Assembly (NCBI GenBank): GCA_916613615.1
Contig: OU744730.1
Coordinates: forward strand, 4,681,582-4,745,581
Source: Steromphala cineraria
Lineage: Eukaryota; Mollusca; Gastropoda; Trochida; Trochidae
Direction: 5' to 3'
DNA length: 64,000 bases
The notes beneath the pieces were generated by a model, which was not told where the DNA came from, made no database searches, and worked only from the letters and a program-made list of their open reading frames with translations. Below, piece by piece: positions 25,886-36,108 of the stretch. Every line of letters starts with the position of its first letter. Position 1 is the first letter of the stretch. The position numbers and the translations under genes were made by a program.

Positions 25886-27045
25886 ATACGTAATGATGAT
25901 ATGAAGAGAGAATCAACGGTTCTAATCCGACGTTCGGAGACTTTCAATTATTGACACCAAATTGCTTCAAAATGTTTACCTCTATTTCATGCAAAACAAG
26001 TAACATAATTCGAAACAATGATGACCTCTCCTTTGATATAAGTCGTACATACTCTCGGGCTTATTCTCACATAAATTTTGCTTCACAAGTTCTTTACATG
26101 ATGTTTTTATGAAAACATGTTCAAATGTTTCTCAAACAAATGAAAACGTTAAAATGATTCTATGTGTGCGTTGACGCTGTATAAAAGAATCAAAGACGTA
26201 GTGGAAGATCATATTACACATGCATGGTTTTATTAAGTTTAAAATTCTCAAAATCACCTATGCGCTTCTTTTTGGGATGGTATATTACAAAATGGAGAGA
26301 ATATATTTTGCAAAACAAAATATTTATTTGGAAACAAATTATGAAATAAATATATGTTGCAGTGCCTTTAACGTTTTCGACGACACAAATTCTAAACCAA
26401 ATCAAGTTGTTTGACAATATGGTGAAACTGTTTATCTTTCATGACAGGCTTTCATATAAACTGACATGCATAAACGTTTATAGTGAATTAAGATCTCAAA
26501 ACAACTAGATCTAGATCTTCACTTATTCCGATGTGTTTTATATTAAAGATAATGAAATATTTTGAGATTAAACAGGCGCTTTGTTTTCTTCTTTGACTTA
26601 TTCGATGATAATTCGTAATTTGATTATCAATATGATGTCAACATTTCAAACGTGATGAAAATGCAGTATCTTCTCATATACATTTAAGACTTGATTTCAT
26701 AAAGCAATAAAGTAGACACTGAAAAAAAAATATTCAATTTGTTAAAAAACTAAGTTTTTATGAGAAACATTACCTTGACATTCGTAATGATAATACATAT
26801 ATTGTTGACACAACTCGGGGTGGTTTAGAATACCATAGCGTTGTTTATAGAAAACGTTACTAACGTTTTTCGACACGTGTCATGTCACCATTCAGCTCAT
26901 ATGGGTTTGAAAAATGAGATTTTAAGTTTTTTTAAAAAAATGGCAATTATTCGATAATACTAACTAACGGGAAATGAATCTTAATCTTTTAATCAGTCGT
27001 TATGGGGAATACCTAGTATACCTGTTCAAAATACAAGTGTTTGCA

Positions 27046-27910
27046 ACTAACGTGGCAATGTCCCCCGCCGTTGAAATATTTCCAAATAATTGTCACATTA
27101 AGCAAATGTATTATTCCCATTGACATTGAGTGGAATGGTTCAAGGGATATGGCTTTAACAAGAGTGATGACCTTGAAAATAAAGTCAAGGTCATCAAAAC
27201 TGACTGGTGTCTGATGTAAGACATTTGGTGCAGCAGTTCTAGAGATTTTGCTTGAACAAGAATGTCAAAAGTGGCCAAAGTGCCGTGGTGACCTTGAAGT
27301 TAAGGTCAAGGTCACCACAACTGAGTGGTGTCTGCGTAACCTCCCTATGTAGGCTGTGACCATATTTCAATTTTCACGACATTAGGTGCAGAGTTTCATA
27401 AGACATAAGGTGTTTCAAAAGTGTTTAAAATGAAGTGGTAACCTTGAAAATTGAGGTCAAGTTCACCCAAAGTGACTGGTGTCTGCGTAATCCCCCAACG
27501 TAAGTTGTGCCCAAATATGAAGACTTTTTGTGAAAAGGTTCGCCGTAACAACAGTTTCAAAATCGGTCAAAGTGCCGTGGTGACCTTGATAATAAAGTCA
27601 AGGTCACCCAACATGACTGGTGTCTGCGTAATCTCCCAATGTAGGCTGTGACCAAATTTGAAGACATTTGGTCCAACGGTTTATTAGATATCATGTTATC
27701 AAGAGTTACAATAGTGGCCAAAGTGCCGTGGTGAACTTGAAAATAATGTCAAGGTCACTCAAAGTGACTGGTGTCTGCGTAATCCCCCAATGTAGGCTGT
27801 GACTAAATTTGAAGGCATTTGGTCCAGTTCAATAGATATCGCGTTAACAAGAATCCGGACGTACGGACAGACGCCGCTGAATTCATAATCCCCCGTTCCG
27901 CGTTGCGCTA
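27046..27910 (+). mobile_element. Tandem-array element, upstream of exon 1B
   Basis: About five units of 145-155 bp with GTGCCGTGGTGACCTTGAA, GTCAAGGTCACC, GACTGGTGTCTGCGTAAT and GGCTGTGACCAAATTTGAAG. It has AATGTCCCCCGCC near the left end and GGACGTACGGACAGACGCC and ATAATCCCCCGTTCCGCG at the right. Copy C of the segmental duplication lacks it between TTCAAAATA and GCCGCAGTAAC. The unit differs from that of the other arrays. Confidence 0.65.
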
Positions 27911-28005
27911 CCTTGTTGCCGCAGTAACATAATGCCATCATTGAGCAATGTTGACGAATTAGTCTTGAATAACAAATGCTGCTGACGAAACGTCAATGAA
28001 TTGTT

Positions 28006-28146
28006 AAGTACTGTATGGCCGAGAATGTTAGCTTATACAGACAAGACATGTTGAAACGTTCATGTTGTACCAAGAACAAGAACGGCTTTTGAGGCTAGGC
28101 ATCAGACCGTTACAAGTTACGCTTTAGGTCTATACTGCCCTTCATC
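28006..28146 (+). promoter_or_regulatory. Leader / proximal promoter of exon 1B, with a deletion
   Basis: It starts with the same TACTGTATGGCCGAGAATG as the 1C upstream region and continues through ACAGACAAGACATGTTG and TTTTGAGGCTAG. Compared with 1C it lacks about 35 bases just before the ATG, so only TTCATC separates the TGCCC block from the ATG. Confidence 0.4.
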
Positions 28147-28351
28147 ATGGCTGAAGAGAAGGGGTCTGCTGACGAGCTTAGTTTGACATTAAAGAACGTT
28201 GATAAAGACGTTGATGAAGACAGGAATGATGAAAACGAGGATCACGGGACATGGTCGAGTCAGAAGGAATACTTTCTTTCTATGGTGGGGTTGTCTGTGG
28301 GGCTTGGGAACTTGTGGAGGTTTCCTTACTTTTGTAACAGAAATGGAGGAG
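28147..28351 (+). CDS. SLC6 transporter, alternative first coding exon 1B
   Basis: Second copy of the N-terminus/TM1 exon: 68 codons plus one base, with a phase-1 donor GTGAGA. It is nearly identical to 1C and differs from 1A by a shorter acidic stretch and by TM1, where the substrate/Na1 segment is GLSVGLGN (residues 48-55) instead of GYCVGLGN. The ATG context is favourable (A at -3, G at +4). The leader lacks about 35 bases found upstream of 1A and 1C, between TGCCC and TTCATC. The exon sits in a segmental duplication whose partner holds 1C. Splicing to exon 2 at 39023 gives a 632-aa protein. Whether 1B is transcribed from its own promoter cannot be decided from sequence. Confidence 0.9.
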
Positions 28352-28681
28352 GTGAGAGAATACATTTACCTTTTACATACATTCTTGATTTCTTTCTAGA
28401 AGTAGCAGCACGAGATTTAGGGATTTAGTTAAACTGAAAATGGCTGTTACGTTTACCAGGACAATGTTTTATTAAAGTGGCAGTTCTAAACCCTTTAACT
28501 ATTATCCAACCAAGCGGGAATTTTAGGTCCAAAATGCACTTTGCCCTAAAATAAATCAAAAACTATATGATGTACAGGTATCAGGTTGTCTTCAAGTTAA
28601 TCAAGATAGGCAGGTAATCAATTTTTCAAGAAAAATATTTGAGAAGTATTCAACCAAAAAATAAAATAAAATTAACAACCT

Positions 28682-29045
28682 TTAAAGGGGCAGTAGCACG
28701 TTTTTTGACAATTATATATTTTCAATTTTTCACTGATAACTATAAGTTAATGCTAAATGTATTACTTTGATAGTATCATAAATCTCATAACACAAACCAA
28801 TCATCCGTAGTCAGAGAACAAAGTATGAGGATTCACATAAAATCCATTGGCAGCCATTTTTGTGTGAACACCTTTAATTCATTTTGTGTAAGAAAAGGAA
28901 TCGCATGGCTTAACTTTACATTGTATATTTGATTTATTACTGCTCCACTTAGTTTTTATACATTGTCTAAAGATTGGAACCATTTATTTTCATTTTCCTG
29001 ACATCACCTTATATTCCCCCTAAAAACTTGCTACTGCCCCTTTAA
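28682..29045 (-). mobile_element. Family-1 MITE, copy 3
   Basis: Full-length, TTAA on both sides, reverse orientation, 331 bases after exon 1B. Very similar to copy 4, less than 1 kb away. Absent from the matching place in duplication copy C. Confidence 0.9.
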
Positions 29046-29256
29046 GCCCCAATCTAAATACTATGTATTGATTATACATATAATGCAAGCTCATTGATGT
29101 TTTCAAACATATTTATTCTTGGACTTATTCTCACTCTGGAGCGAAAGAAACGAAACATGTTGCACGTCCAGTCTAAGCGTTTGAGTCTAGAAAAGTGAAG
29201 AAAAAAGACATTTAGTTATCGTTTTTAGCTTTAGCTTACAAGCTTTTTTAGATATA

Positions 29257-29413
29257 CAGTAGAACTCGGATATAACGAACTCCAAGGGACCAAAGAATTT
29301 AGTTCGCTATATCCGGTGTTCGCTATACACATATAATTTATATGATATTATATAGGGACGGGGCTTGAAAATTGGTTCGCTATATCCGAGTTCGCTATAT
29401 CCGTGTTCTGTTG
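29257..29413. mobile_element. TA-target MITE (pogo/Tc1-like ends), copy 1
   Basis: CAGTAGAACTCGGATATAACG ends (left) and CGGAT/ATATCCG motifs throughout, flanked by TA on both sides (29255-29256, 29414-29415). About 157 bp, non-coding. The ends resemble pogo-type MITEs of many animals. Confidence 0.85.
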
Positions 29414-29551
29414 TATATCCTTTTGTTAAAAGGAAATTTTAGGCGGGTCGAGTTGGGGAGGAGTTTAATGATCTCTATATACATTCATACCACACTGATA
29501 GGAAAGGAAAAATTTATACTTTGAAACAAATGTTACATTTCCAGAGTTGTC

Positions 29552-29915
29552 TTAAAGGGGCAGTAGCACGTTTTTTGACAATTTTATATTTTAAATTTTT
29601 CACTGATAACTATAAGTTATTGCTAAATGCATTACTTTGATAGTATCATAAATCTCATAACACAAACCAATCATCCGTAGTCAGAGAACAAAGTATGAGG
29701 ATTCACATTAAATCCATTGGCAGCCATTTTTGTGTGAAAACCTTTAATTCATTTTGTGTATGAAAAGGAATCGCATGGCTTAACTTTACAATGTATATTT
29801 GATTTATTACTGCTCCATTTAGTTTTTATACATTGTCTAAAGATTGGAACCATTTATTTTCATTTTCCTGACATCACCTTATATTCCCCCTAAAAACGTG
29901 CTACTGCCCCTTTAA
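29552..29915 (-). mobile_element. Family-1 MITE, copy 4
   Basis: Full-length, TTAA-flanked, reverse orientation. It shares private changes with copy 3 (CACTGATAACTATAAGTTA, GGCAGCCATTTTTGTGTG), so the two are sister insertions or one is a local duplicate of the other. Confidence 0.9.
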
Positions 29916-30439
29916 AGAGTATGACACTTTTGGTATTGTTGAAGAAATCTGGACTTAATCTACTGGTTGCTGCGGATCTTAACTGTGTACATGTTTTTTT
30001 TGCAAGCAGGGTCCTGTCATTGTTGCCGGGTCATACTGCCTGCCTGCCTTTAAAGTTCACAAAGCACGCCTTTGTATGGTTCAAAGCTGTTAGTTTCTGG
30101 ATACTGATACAGTAGTCTGTATAGCTACAAATATGTCATTCTTCACAGGTTTCAGGTACAGTCTTCTGTGCAAATGCACCTCGAAACTTTGATATAATTC
30201 TTATTGCTTATCTCAGTAAATGCAAATATCACTTTATCATAACGTATTTGATGCATTGCAGTATGGTGAAATCAAACAATGTTGACTGTTCGACAGTTTA
30301 GTGAAGGCACAATAGGGTAATCATTTAATTTTTTTATATTTTTAATGTTCTTTTCTATAAAATGTACGATCAACATAACACATATTGGCAAGTATTTGCT
30401 TTTAAAATCGCTGTAGTTCTTTACATTTATCTTGGAACA

Positions 30440-30667
30440 TGTTAAGTTAAAGTCCCTGGGCAAGGCACTTCATCCACATTGCACTCAGTCCACCCAGCTG
30501 TTAAAATGGCTACCTGAAAATTGGATGTACTGGCCCTGGTCGGGATTAGCGCTAAGTAGCAGCTGTGAAAGTACACTCTTTCGGGGTAATAATGTATCGC
30601 TTTGAGCATGTCTTAGGACGTGGAAAAGGCGCAATATAAGTATGCACATTATTATTATTTTTATTTT
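30440..30667 (+). mobile_element. SINE fragment, copy-B specific
   Basis: GGGCAAGGCACTTCATCCAC, CAGTCCACCCAGCTG, GGTAATAATGTATCGCTTTG and an ATTATTATTATTTTT tail. Also found at 35.3 kb. Absent from the same place in duplication copy C (GTTAAGTTAAATTC uninterrupted). The 5' part is missing. Confidence 0.75.
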
Positions 30668-30869
30668 ATCAAAGTCACAATTTTACCCTTTTTCCTTGTT
30701 GCCAAAATTAAAATACTTGTTTTACTGACCTGATTCACCCGTGTGGAGTATGACAGTCCTTATCATAAGCATGTGCCAAAGTGTATGGTTTGTCATTGAA
30801 CATAGGTTATGCAATTAATGTACAAAATAAATCAAAATTACAGGTTATTTGCATTGATAAGGGCAAGTA

Positions 30870-31251
30870 CACTCAGGGGCAAAGAAACGATACCATCTTT
30901 TCAAAAGAGTACAAAGAAAGTCGTGTTGTAAATGATATGCGACTACGAACCCTTAGGCACATCAATTGTGAAGAAGTACTCACACTTGCAAACATCAAGA
31001 CATGAATTACAGTAGAAAGCGGATATAGCGAACAATCGGATATAGCGAAACAATTTTCAAGTCCCGTCCCTATATAATACCAATTAATTTATATGTGTAT
31101 AGCCAACATCGGATATAGCGAACTAAATATTTTGGTCCCTTGGAGTTCGTTATATCCGAGTTCTACTGTAACCCTGTTTCAGCCGTAAATATCACTTGTA
31201 GCTAAAGCTATCATGCATTTTATATGGTATCGTTTCTTTTGTCCCTGAGTG
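30870..31251. mobile_element. Fold-back element with CACTCAGGG ends, TA target
   Basis: Terminal repeats CACTCAGGGGCAAAGAAACG / CGTTTCTTTTGTCCCTGAGTG are flanked by TA. The same place in duplication copy C (about 34960) reads GGGCAAATATGTGGAC without the element, so the boundaries and TA duplication are directly supported. Confidence 0.9.
31010..31168. mobile_element. TA-target MITE, copy 2, nested in another element
   Basis: Inverted relative to the copy at 29257 and flanked by TA (31008-31009, 31169-31170). It sits inside the fold-back element 30870-31251, so it inserted later. Confidence 0.85.
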
Positions 31252-31455
31252 TATGTGGACACACCTTTTGGATGCAGCTGTTTTGTTTCTCATTCTACGA
31301 GATAAAGCAAAACAGCCCCAATCACAGGATCTCATTAAAAGCGCTACATATATAACGTAATCCAAAATTGTTATGTGATCAAATAGAAAAAGAAATAGCC
31401 CTGGCCGGGCTTATAAAGGCCAACATAGGTATAAAAAGTGTTGGGTGGATAAGGG

Positions 31456-31819
31456 TTAAAGGGGCAGTAGCACGTTTTTTGATAATTTTATATTTTAAAG
31501 ATTGCACTTATAATTGTAAGTGAATGCCTAATGTATTATATTGACAGTGTCAACAATCACATTACACAAGCCAATCACCCATAGTCAGAGGACAAAGAAT
31601 GAGGATTCACATAAAATCCATTGGCGGCCATTTTTTTGTGAACACCTTTAATTCATTTTTGTAAGAAAAAGGAATCGCATGGCTGAACCTTACGTTATAT
31701 ATTTGAATTATTACTGCTCCATTTAGTTTAAATACATTGTCTTTCATTTGGAACCATGTATTTCCATTTTCCTGACATCACAACATATTCCCCCTAAAAA
31801 CGTGCTACTGCCCATTTAA
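31456..31819 (-). mobile_element. Family-1 MITE, copy 5
   Basis: TTAA-flanked, reverse orientation. The matching site in duplication copy C (about 35197-35205) reads AAAAGGGTTAAACTAAC with a single TTAA, that is, the empty site. Confidence 0.92.
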
Positions 31820-32661
31820 GCAAACTTTTTCTAACATTTTCTCATCTCAAATGACGGTGTTACCATAAAGTGTCCGTCAGCAGTTTTTTCCTCGATTCTT
31901 GATAATTTAAGTAAGAACAAGGAACAGGGTTAATCGTGCTAGGAGTAGGAACACTATAGTCTGAGGCAACTTTTAATTAAAACGGAAATATGTCCATGCA
32001 TAATTAACTTATAATGTGCCATGGTTAAAATTGTTTTGAATGAACATTTTGACAAGACTGAAATATCGTTTCGGTGATAATTCATAATATCAGAAGAGAA
32101 ACAATGTTACAAAATTGACAACGTTTTCATACGTGATGCTAATGCTGGGTCGTCTCATATACATTTGAGACCTGATTTCGCTGAGTATTAAAGTGGTAAA
32201 AGTGAGAAAAATTCGTAATGAAAAAATTACATATATTTTGAAAAAAAATCGGGTCGTTTAGAATGCTATAGCGTTGTAAATCGAAAACTTAACTTACGTT
32301 TTTGGCACTTGTCAATTCACCATTCAGCTCATATTGGTTTGCAAAACAATATATTTCCATTTAAATTTAGCTCCGAAAAATGAAAAATGTAAAGAGGCCG
32401 TAAAAGCCAATGAGATTTTCAGTTATCAAACAAAAACAATTATTTGAGAATATAATACTTACGGAAAATGAATTTTAATCTTTTAATCAGTCTTTATGGG
32501 GAATACCTAGTAAACCTGTTCAAAATATAACACATTAAATGGTTATTGTTACCTTAAAATAATGCCGCAGTAACATAATGCCATCATTGAGCAATGTTGA
32601 CGAATTAATCTTGAATAACGAATGCTGCTGACGCGAAATGCCAATGAATACAAGTGAAGAC

Positions 32662-33673
32662 GCGAGCAGAGCTCACATACCCCCGCTCCCCACTTTGTTA
32701 ACAGAATTTCAAATAGTAAATTGATTAATATTGGTTAAAGTTGTATGATAGTTGGAATAACAGTAAGTCATTGTGTAAGTCTTCTTTCCACTGAAACTCC
32801 AATACTTCATTCATTAGTAGGTTTTAAAATTAAAGGGGTATATCTAGGGATAATATTTGATCTTTGTTTCAAATTTGAGGTAGTTATCATGAATATTCTA
32901 CGAGATGTACTGACAATATTTTTGTTGAGTCACTTTGTAAGTCATTTTCCCCAAAGAAACCACAGACAAAATTTAATATATCGTTTAACTCTCACAAGGC
33001 ACATCCAGCAATCACGATTGACATATGTAGCAAATTTTGTGAAACTGAGATGTATATTTCAGGAAATATGTTCTGGACAAAGTAATTTATCATAGAATCA
33101 CTTTTTAGTCATATATCCATGGAAAGTGCAAACAATACAAATAATTTGTTGGTCTAACCCTCAAAAGGCACAACTAGAGATCATGGTTGATAAGTGTATG
33201 AAGTTAGGTGAAGCTAGCATGTATAGTTTAGGAGATATGCTCCGGACAAAGGACTTGGTCATAGAATCACTGTTTTAGTCATGTTTCCATGAAAACCGCA
33301 AAAATTATAAATAATGTATTGGTCTAACCCTCAAAAGGCACAACTAGAGATCATGGTTGATAAGTGTATGAAGTTAGGTGAAGCTAGCATGTATAGTTTA
33401 GGAGATATGCTCCGGACAAAGGACTTGGTCATAGAGTCACTGTTTTAGTCATGTTTCCATAAAAAAACCGCAAAAATTATAAATAATGTGTTGATCTAAC
33501 CCTCAAAAGGCACATCTAGGGATCATGGTTGATAAGTGTGTGAAGTTTGGTGAAGCTAGCATGTATAGTTTAGGAGATATGCTCCGGACAAACTTTTGTA
33601 AACAGACGGTCAGACGGAGGGACAGACTGAGCGCTATACACCCCCGCTAACGCTGTAAGGTGGGGGTATAATA
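32662..33673 (+). mobile_element. Tandem-array element, upstream of exon 1C
   Basis: About four units of around 170 bp (GGTCTAACCCTCAAAAGGC, GGAGATATGCTCCGGACAAA, TCATGTTTCCATG). It starts ACATACCCCCGCTCCCC and ends with AACAGACGGTCAGACGGAG and a CCCCCGC...GTGGGGG hairpin followed by TATAATAA. The unit is related to the 20.6 kb array. Duplication copy B lacks it: there CAATGAATTGT runs straight into TAAGTACTGTATGG. Confidence 0.65.
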
Positions 33674-33758
33674 AGTACTGTATGGCCGAGAATGTTAGGT
33701 TATACAGACAAGACATGTTGCTCAAGAAGGGCTTTTGAGGCTAGCCTTCAGACCGTGT

Positions 33759-33846
33759 CCTCGTGCCTTGCATGAACGAGTTACGCTGGTAGGGGTCGAT
33801 TCTGCCCTTTATTTGACCGGACTCCGACTAACAGTGAAACTTCATC
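33759..33846 (+). promoter_or_regulatory. Leader / proximal promoter of exon 1C
   Basis: It aligns with the 1A leader and, further upstream (TACTGTATGGCCGAGAATG at about 33676), with the 1B leader. It keeps the CCCTTTATTTGACC...AACAGTG segment that is missing before 1B. Promoter function is inferred only from this conservation. Confidence 0.4.
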
Positions 33847-34051
33847 ATGGCTGAAGAGAAGGGGTCTGCCGACGAGCTTACTTTGACGTTAAAGAACGTT
33901 GATAAAGACGTTGATGAAGACAAGAATGATGAAAACGAGGATCACGGGACATGGTCGAATCAGAAGGATTTCTTCCTGGCTATGGTTGGGTTGTCTGTGG
34001 GGCTGGGTAACTTGTGGAGGTTTCCTTACTTTTGTAACAGAAATGGAGGAG
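33847..34051 (+). CDS. SLC6 transporter, alternative first coding exon 1C
   Basis: Third copy of the N-terminus/TM1 exon, the one nearest the shared exons (intron about 5 kb). It has 68 codons plus one base and a GTGAGA donor in phase 1. It encodes the same TM1 site as 1B ([22 protein letters not shown]). Compared with 1B it differs at a few positions only (for example Leu-Thr for Leu-Ser near residue 12, Asp-Phe-Phe-Leu-Ala for Glu-Tyr-Phe-Leu-Ser at the start of TM1). The leader aligns with that of 1A over about 90 bases, including CCCTTTATTTGA and AACAGTG. A family-2 MITE starts 50 bases beyond the donor. Confidence 0.92.
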
Positions 34052-34101
34052 GTGAGAGAATACATCTACCTTTTACTTACTTTCTTTTTTATGCTTTCTA
34101 G

Positions 34102-34369
34102 CATTCTCTCCCCACAGAGGCAGATCAAGTCATTAAATGTTGATACAGTTCTATTACGCCGACTTAGGGGTATAGAATGGGAGATGCCTGATTGGAGGCA
34201 ATCAAGGTTGGGTGTGCAATCAGCGATGCTGATCTTAAGTATCATTGTTTGCTATTGAATCATTGCAAAGATAATTTTATATGAACCACCCTTTCCATGC
34301 GAGAAGCGTTGTCATTTGATAAAGAAATTCAAATGGATTTTGTTCCTCTGAGACTGTGGGGAGAGAATG
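34102..34369. mobile_element. Family-2 MITE, copy 3, 50 bases after exon 1C
   Basis: CATTCTCTCCCCACAGAGG ... GGGGAGAGAATG, with the right repeat shortened. Flanks GCTTTCTAG and GCTTTAGAG look like a 9-bp target duplication with two changes. Absent from the same place in duplication copy B. Confidence 0.87.
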
Positions 34370-35243
34370 GCTTTAGAGATTTGCATGACAATGTTTTTAT
34401 TAAAATCGGCAGTTCTAAACCAAAAGTATATTTGTGTCCATGATGATGACAAAAAATTTCGCGCCAAACCGAAAATAAATGTAACCGACTTAAAGACAAT
34501 GATTATCAAACCTGAATGAGCCCTCTTAACCCTTATCAAACCAAGTGGGCCTTTTAGGCCCGAAACGCACTTGGCCCTAAAATAAATCCTAGACTATATG
34601 ACGTGCAGCTATCAGGTTTCTGATATTCCTCGAGAAACATATTTGAAGAGTATTCAAAAAGAGAAAATTAAATTTACAACCTTATAACCTTTACAACACA
34701 TATTGACAAGAATATGCTTTAATAAACGCTGTTGTTTCCTCGCATGTAGCTTGAAACCTGTTAAGTTAAATTCAAAATTGTATCCCTTCATTTTCTTGTT
34801 GCCAAAATGAGAATACCTGTTTTACTGACCCGATTCTCCCGTGTGTAATTAGGCAGTACTTATCATAAACATGTGCCGAAGTGGATGGTTTGTCATTGAA
34901 CATAGGTTATTCAATTAATGTACAAAAAATATATAAATTACAGGTTATTTGCACTTTAAGGGCAAATATGTGGACAAACCTTTTGGATGCAGCTACAGTA
35001 AATATTTGTTTCGCATTCTACGATATAAATCAAGACATCCCCAATCACAAGATTACAACTCAACTAGCACGATACATAGCGTAATCCAAAATGCAAATAT
35101 TTGATCATATTTTTTTTAGAGAAAAAGAAAAAACTGACCGGCCCAATAAGGCCCGGCTTGGTCGACATAGCTAAGAAAAAAGCGTGGCTGGAAAAGGGTT
35201 AAACTAACTAACCCTTCGCGAATCCATTTTCTCATCTCAAATG

Positions 35244-35525
35244 ATTAGATGGTGTTATCGAATCCAGGTGGAGACACCAAATATTTGTGACCTGGACTTT
35301 ACACTGTGTTGTGTCCTTGGGCAAGGCACTTTATCCACATTGCACTCAGTCTACCCAGCTGTACAATTGGGTACCTGAATACGGGAAGTACGGACCTATG
35401 TGGTAGCGCGGAGCGCTTAGTAGCGGCTTTGAAAGTACAGTTCCTACAGGGTAATAATGTACAGCCAATGAGCAGTGCTTGCACTGGATATTAGACTTTA
35501 AAATGTTATTATTATTATTATATAT
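35244..35525 (+). mobile_element. SINE with tRNA-like head and ATT tail, copy-C specific
   Basis: Begins with GGTGTTATCGAATCCAGG (box-B-like), then CTTGGGCAAGGCACTTTATC, ACCCAGCTGTACAATTGGG and GTAATAATGTACAGC, ending (ATT)n and (AT)n. The same position in duplication copy B is uninterrupted. Apparent reading frames across it are chance. Confidence 0.75.
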
Positions 35526-35655
35526 ATATTATATCATGTCAATGTCCGTCAGCAGTTTTCCTCGTGTCATGAAGACTGATATCCTATGATCGAGGAAAAA
35601 AACCAAAAACGCCTTGGAGCAGCGCTCTGTTAGGTGGATATTGACGCTATGCAAA

Positions 35656-35759
35656 TAAGTAGTAGTAGTAGTAGTTGTTGTAGTAGTAGTAGTAGCAGTA
35701 GCAGTAGCAGCAGCAGGAGTAGTATTAGAAGCAGCAGTAGCACGAGCAGTTGCAGTAGC

Positions 35760-35797
<38 letters not shown>

Positions 35798-35909
35798 GAG
35801 CAGTAGTAGTAGCAGCAGTAGTAGTAGTAGTAGCAGTAGTAGCAGCAGCAGCAGCAGCAGCAGTAGTGGTAGTAGCAGCAGCAGCAGCAGTAGTAGTAGC
35901 AGCAGCAGC

Positions 35910-35958
<49 letters not shown>

Positions 35959-36071
35959 CAGAAAAAAGTAGCAGTAGTAGTAGCAGGAGCAGTAGTAGTA
36001 GCAGCAGTAGTAGTAGTAGTAGCAGTAGTAGCAGCAGCAGCAGCAGTAGTAGTAGCAGCAGCAGTAGTAGT

Positions 36072-36103
<32 letters not shown>

Positions 36104-36108
36104 TAGTG
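35656..36108. repeat. Compound AGT/AGC trinucleotide microsatellite, about 450 bp
   Basis: Uninterrupted (AGT)n and (AGC)n mixtures with two near-identical halves, each ending ...AGTAGTGCAGAAAA (35955 and 36108). Frames through it give poly-Ser, poly-Leu or poly-Val and are artefacts of the repeat. Confidence 0.95.

Larger units (their letters stand above)
26500..31925 (+). repeat. Segmental duplication copy B (contains exon 1B)
   Basis: Colinear with copy C. Shared anchors include the CACCATTCAGCTCATAT block (26890 / 32318), TTATGGGGAATACCTAGTA (27000 / 32495), GCAGTAACATAATGCCATC (27919 / 32569), the exon with its leader, a CCCTAAAATAAATC block (28542 / 34575), TTTGTCATTGAACATAGG (30788 / 34888), GGATGCAGCTG/A (31270 / 34985) and GTCCGTCAGCAG (31873 / 35544). 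Copy B carries three family-1 MITEs, two pogo-like MITEs, a SINE, a fold-back element and a tandem-array element that copy C lacks at the matching positions. Boundaries are approximate. Confidence 0.8.
32000..35600 (+). repeat. Segmental duplication copy C (contains exon 1C)
   Basis: Direct-repeat partner of copy B with the anchors listed there. It is shorter because it lacks the copy-B insertions, but has its own tandem-array element (32.66-33.67 kb), a family-2 MITE (34102-34369) and a SINE (about 35244-35525). The arrangement shows that exons 1B and 1C arose by one tandem duplication of about 3 kb of ancestral sequence. Confidence 0.8.

Noticed and set aside
28352..28428. Reading exon 1B straight on as a short protein
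   Set aside because: The donor GTGAGA is shared with 1C, and the continuation carries no SLC6 sequence; the family motif resumes exactly at exon 2.
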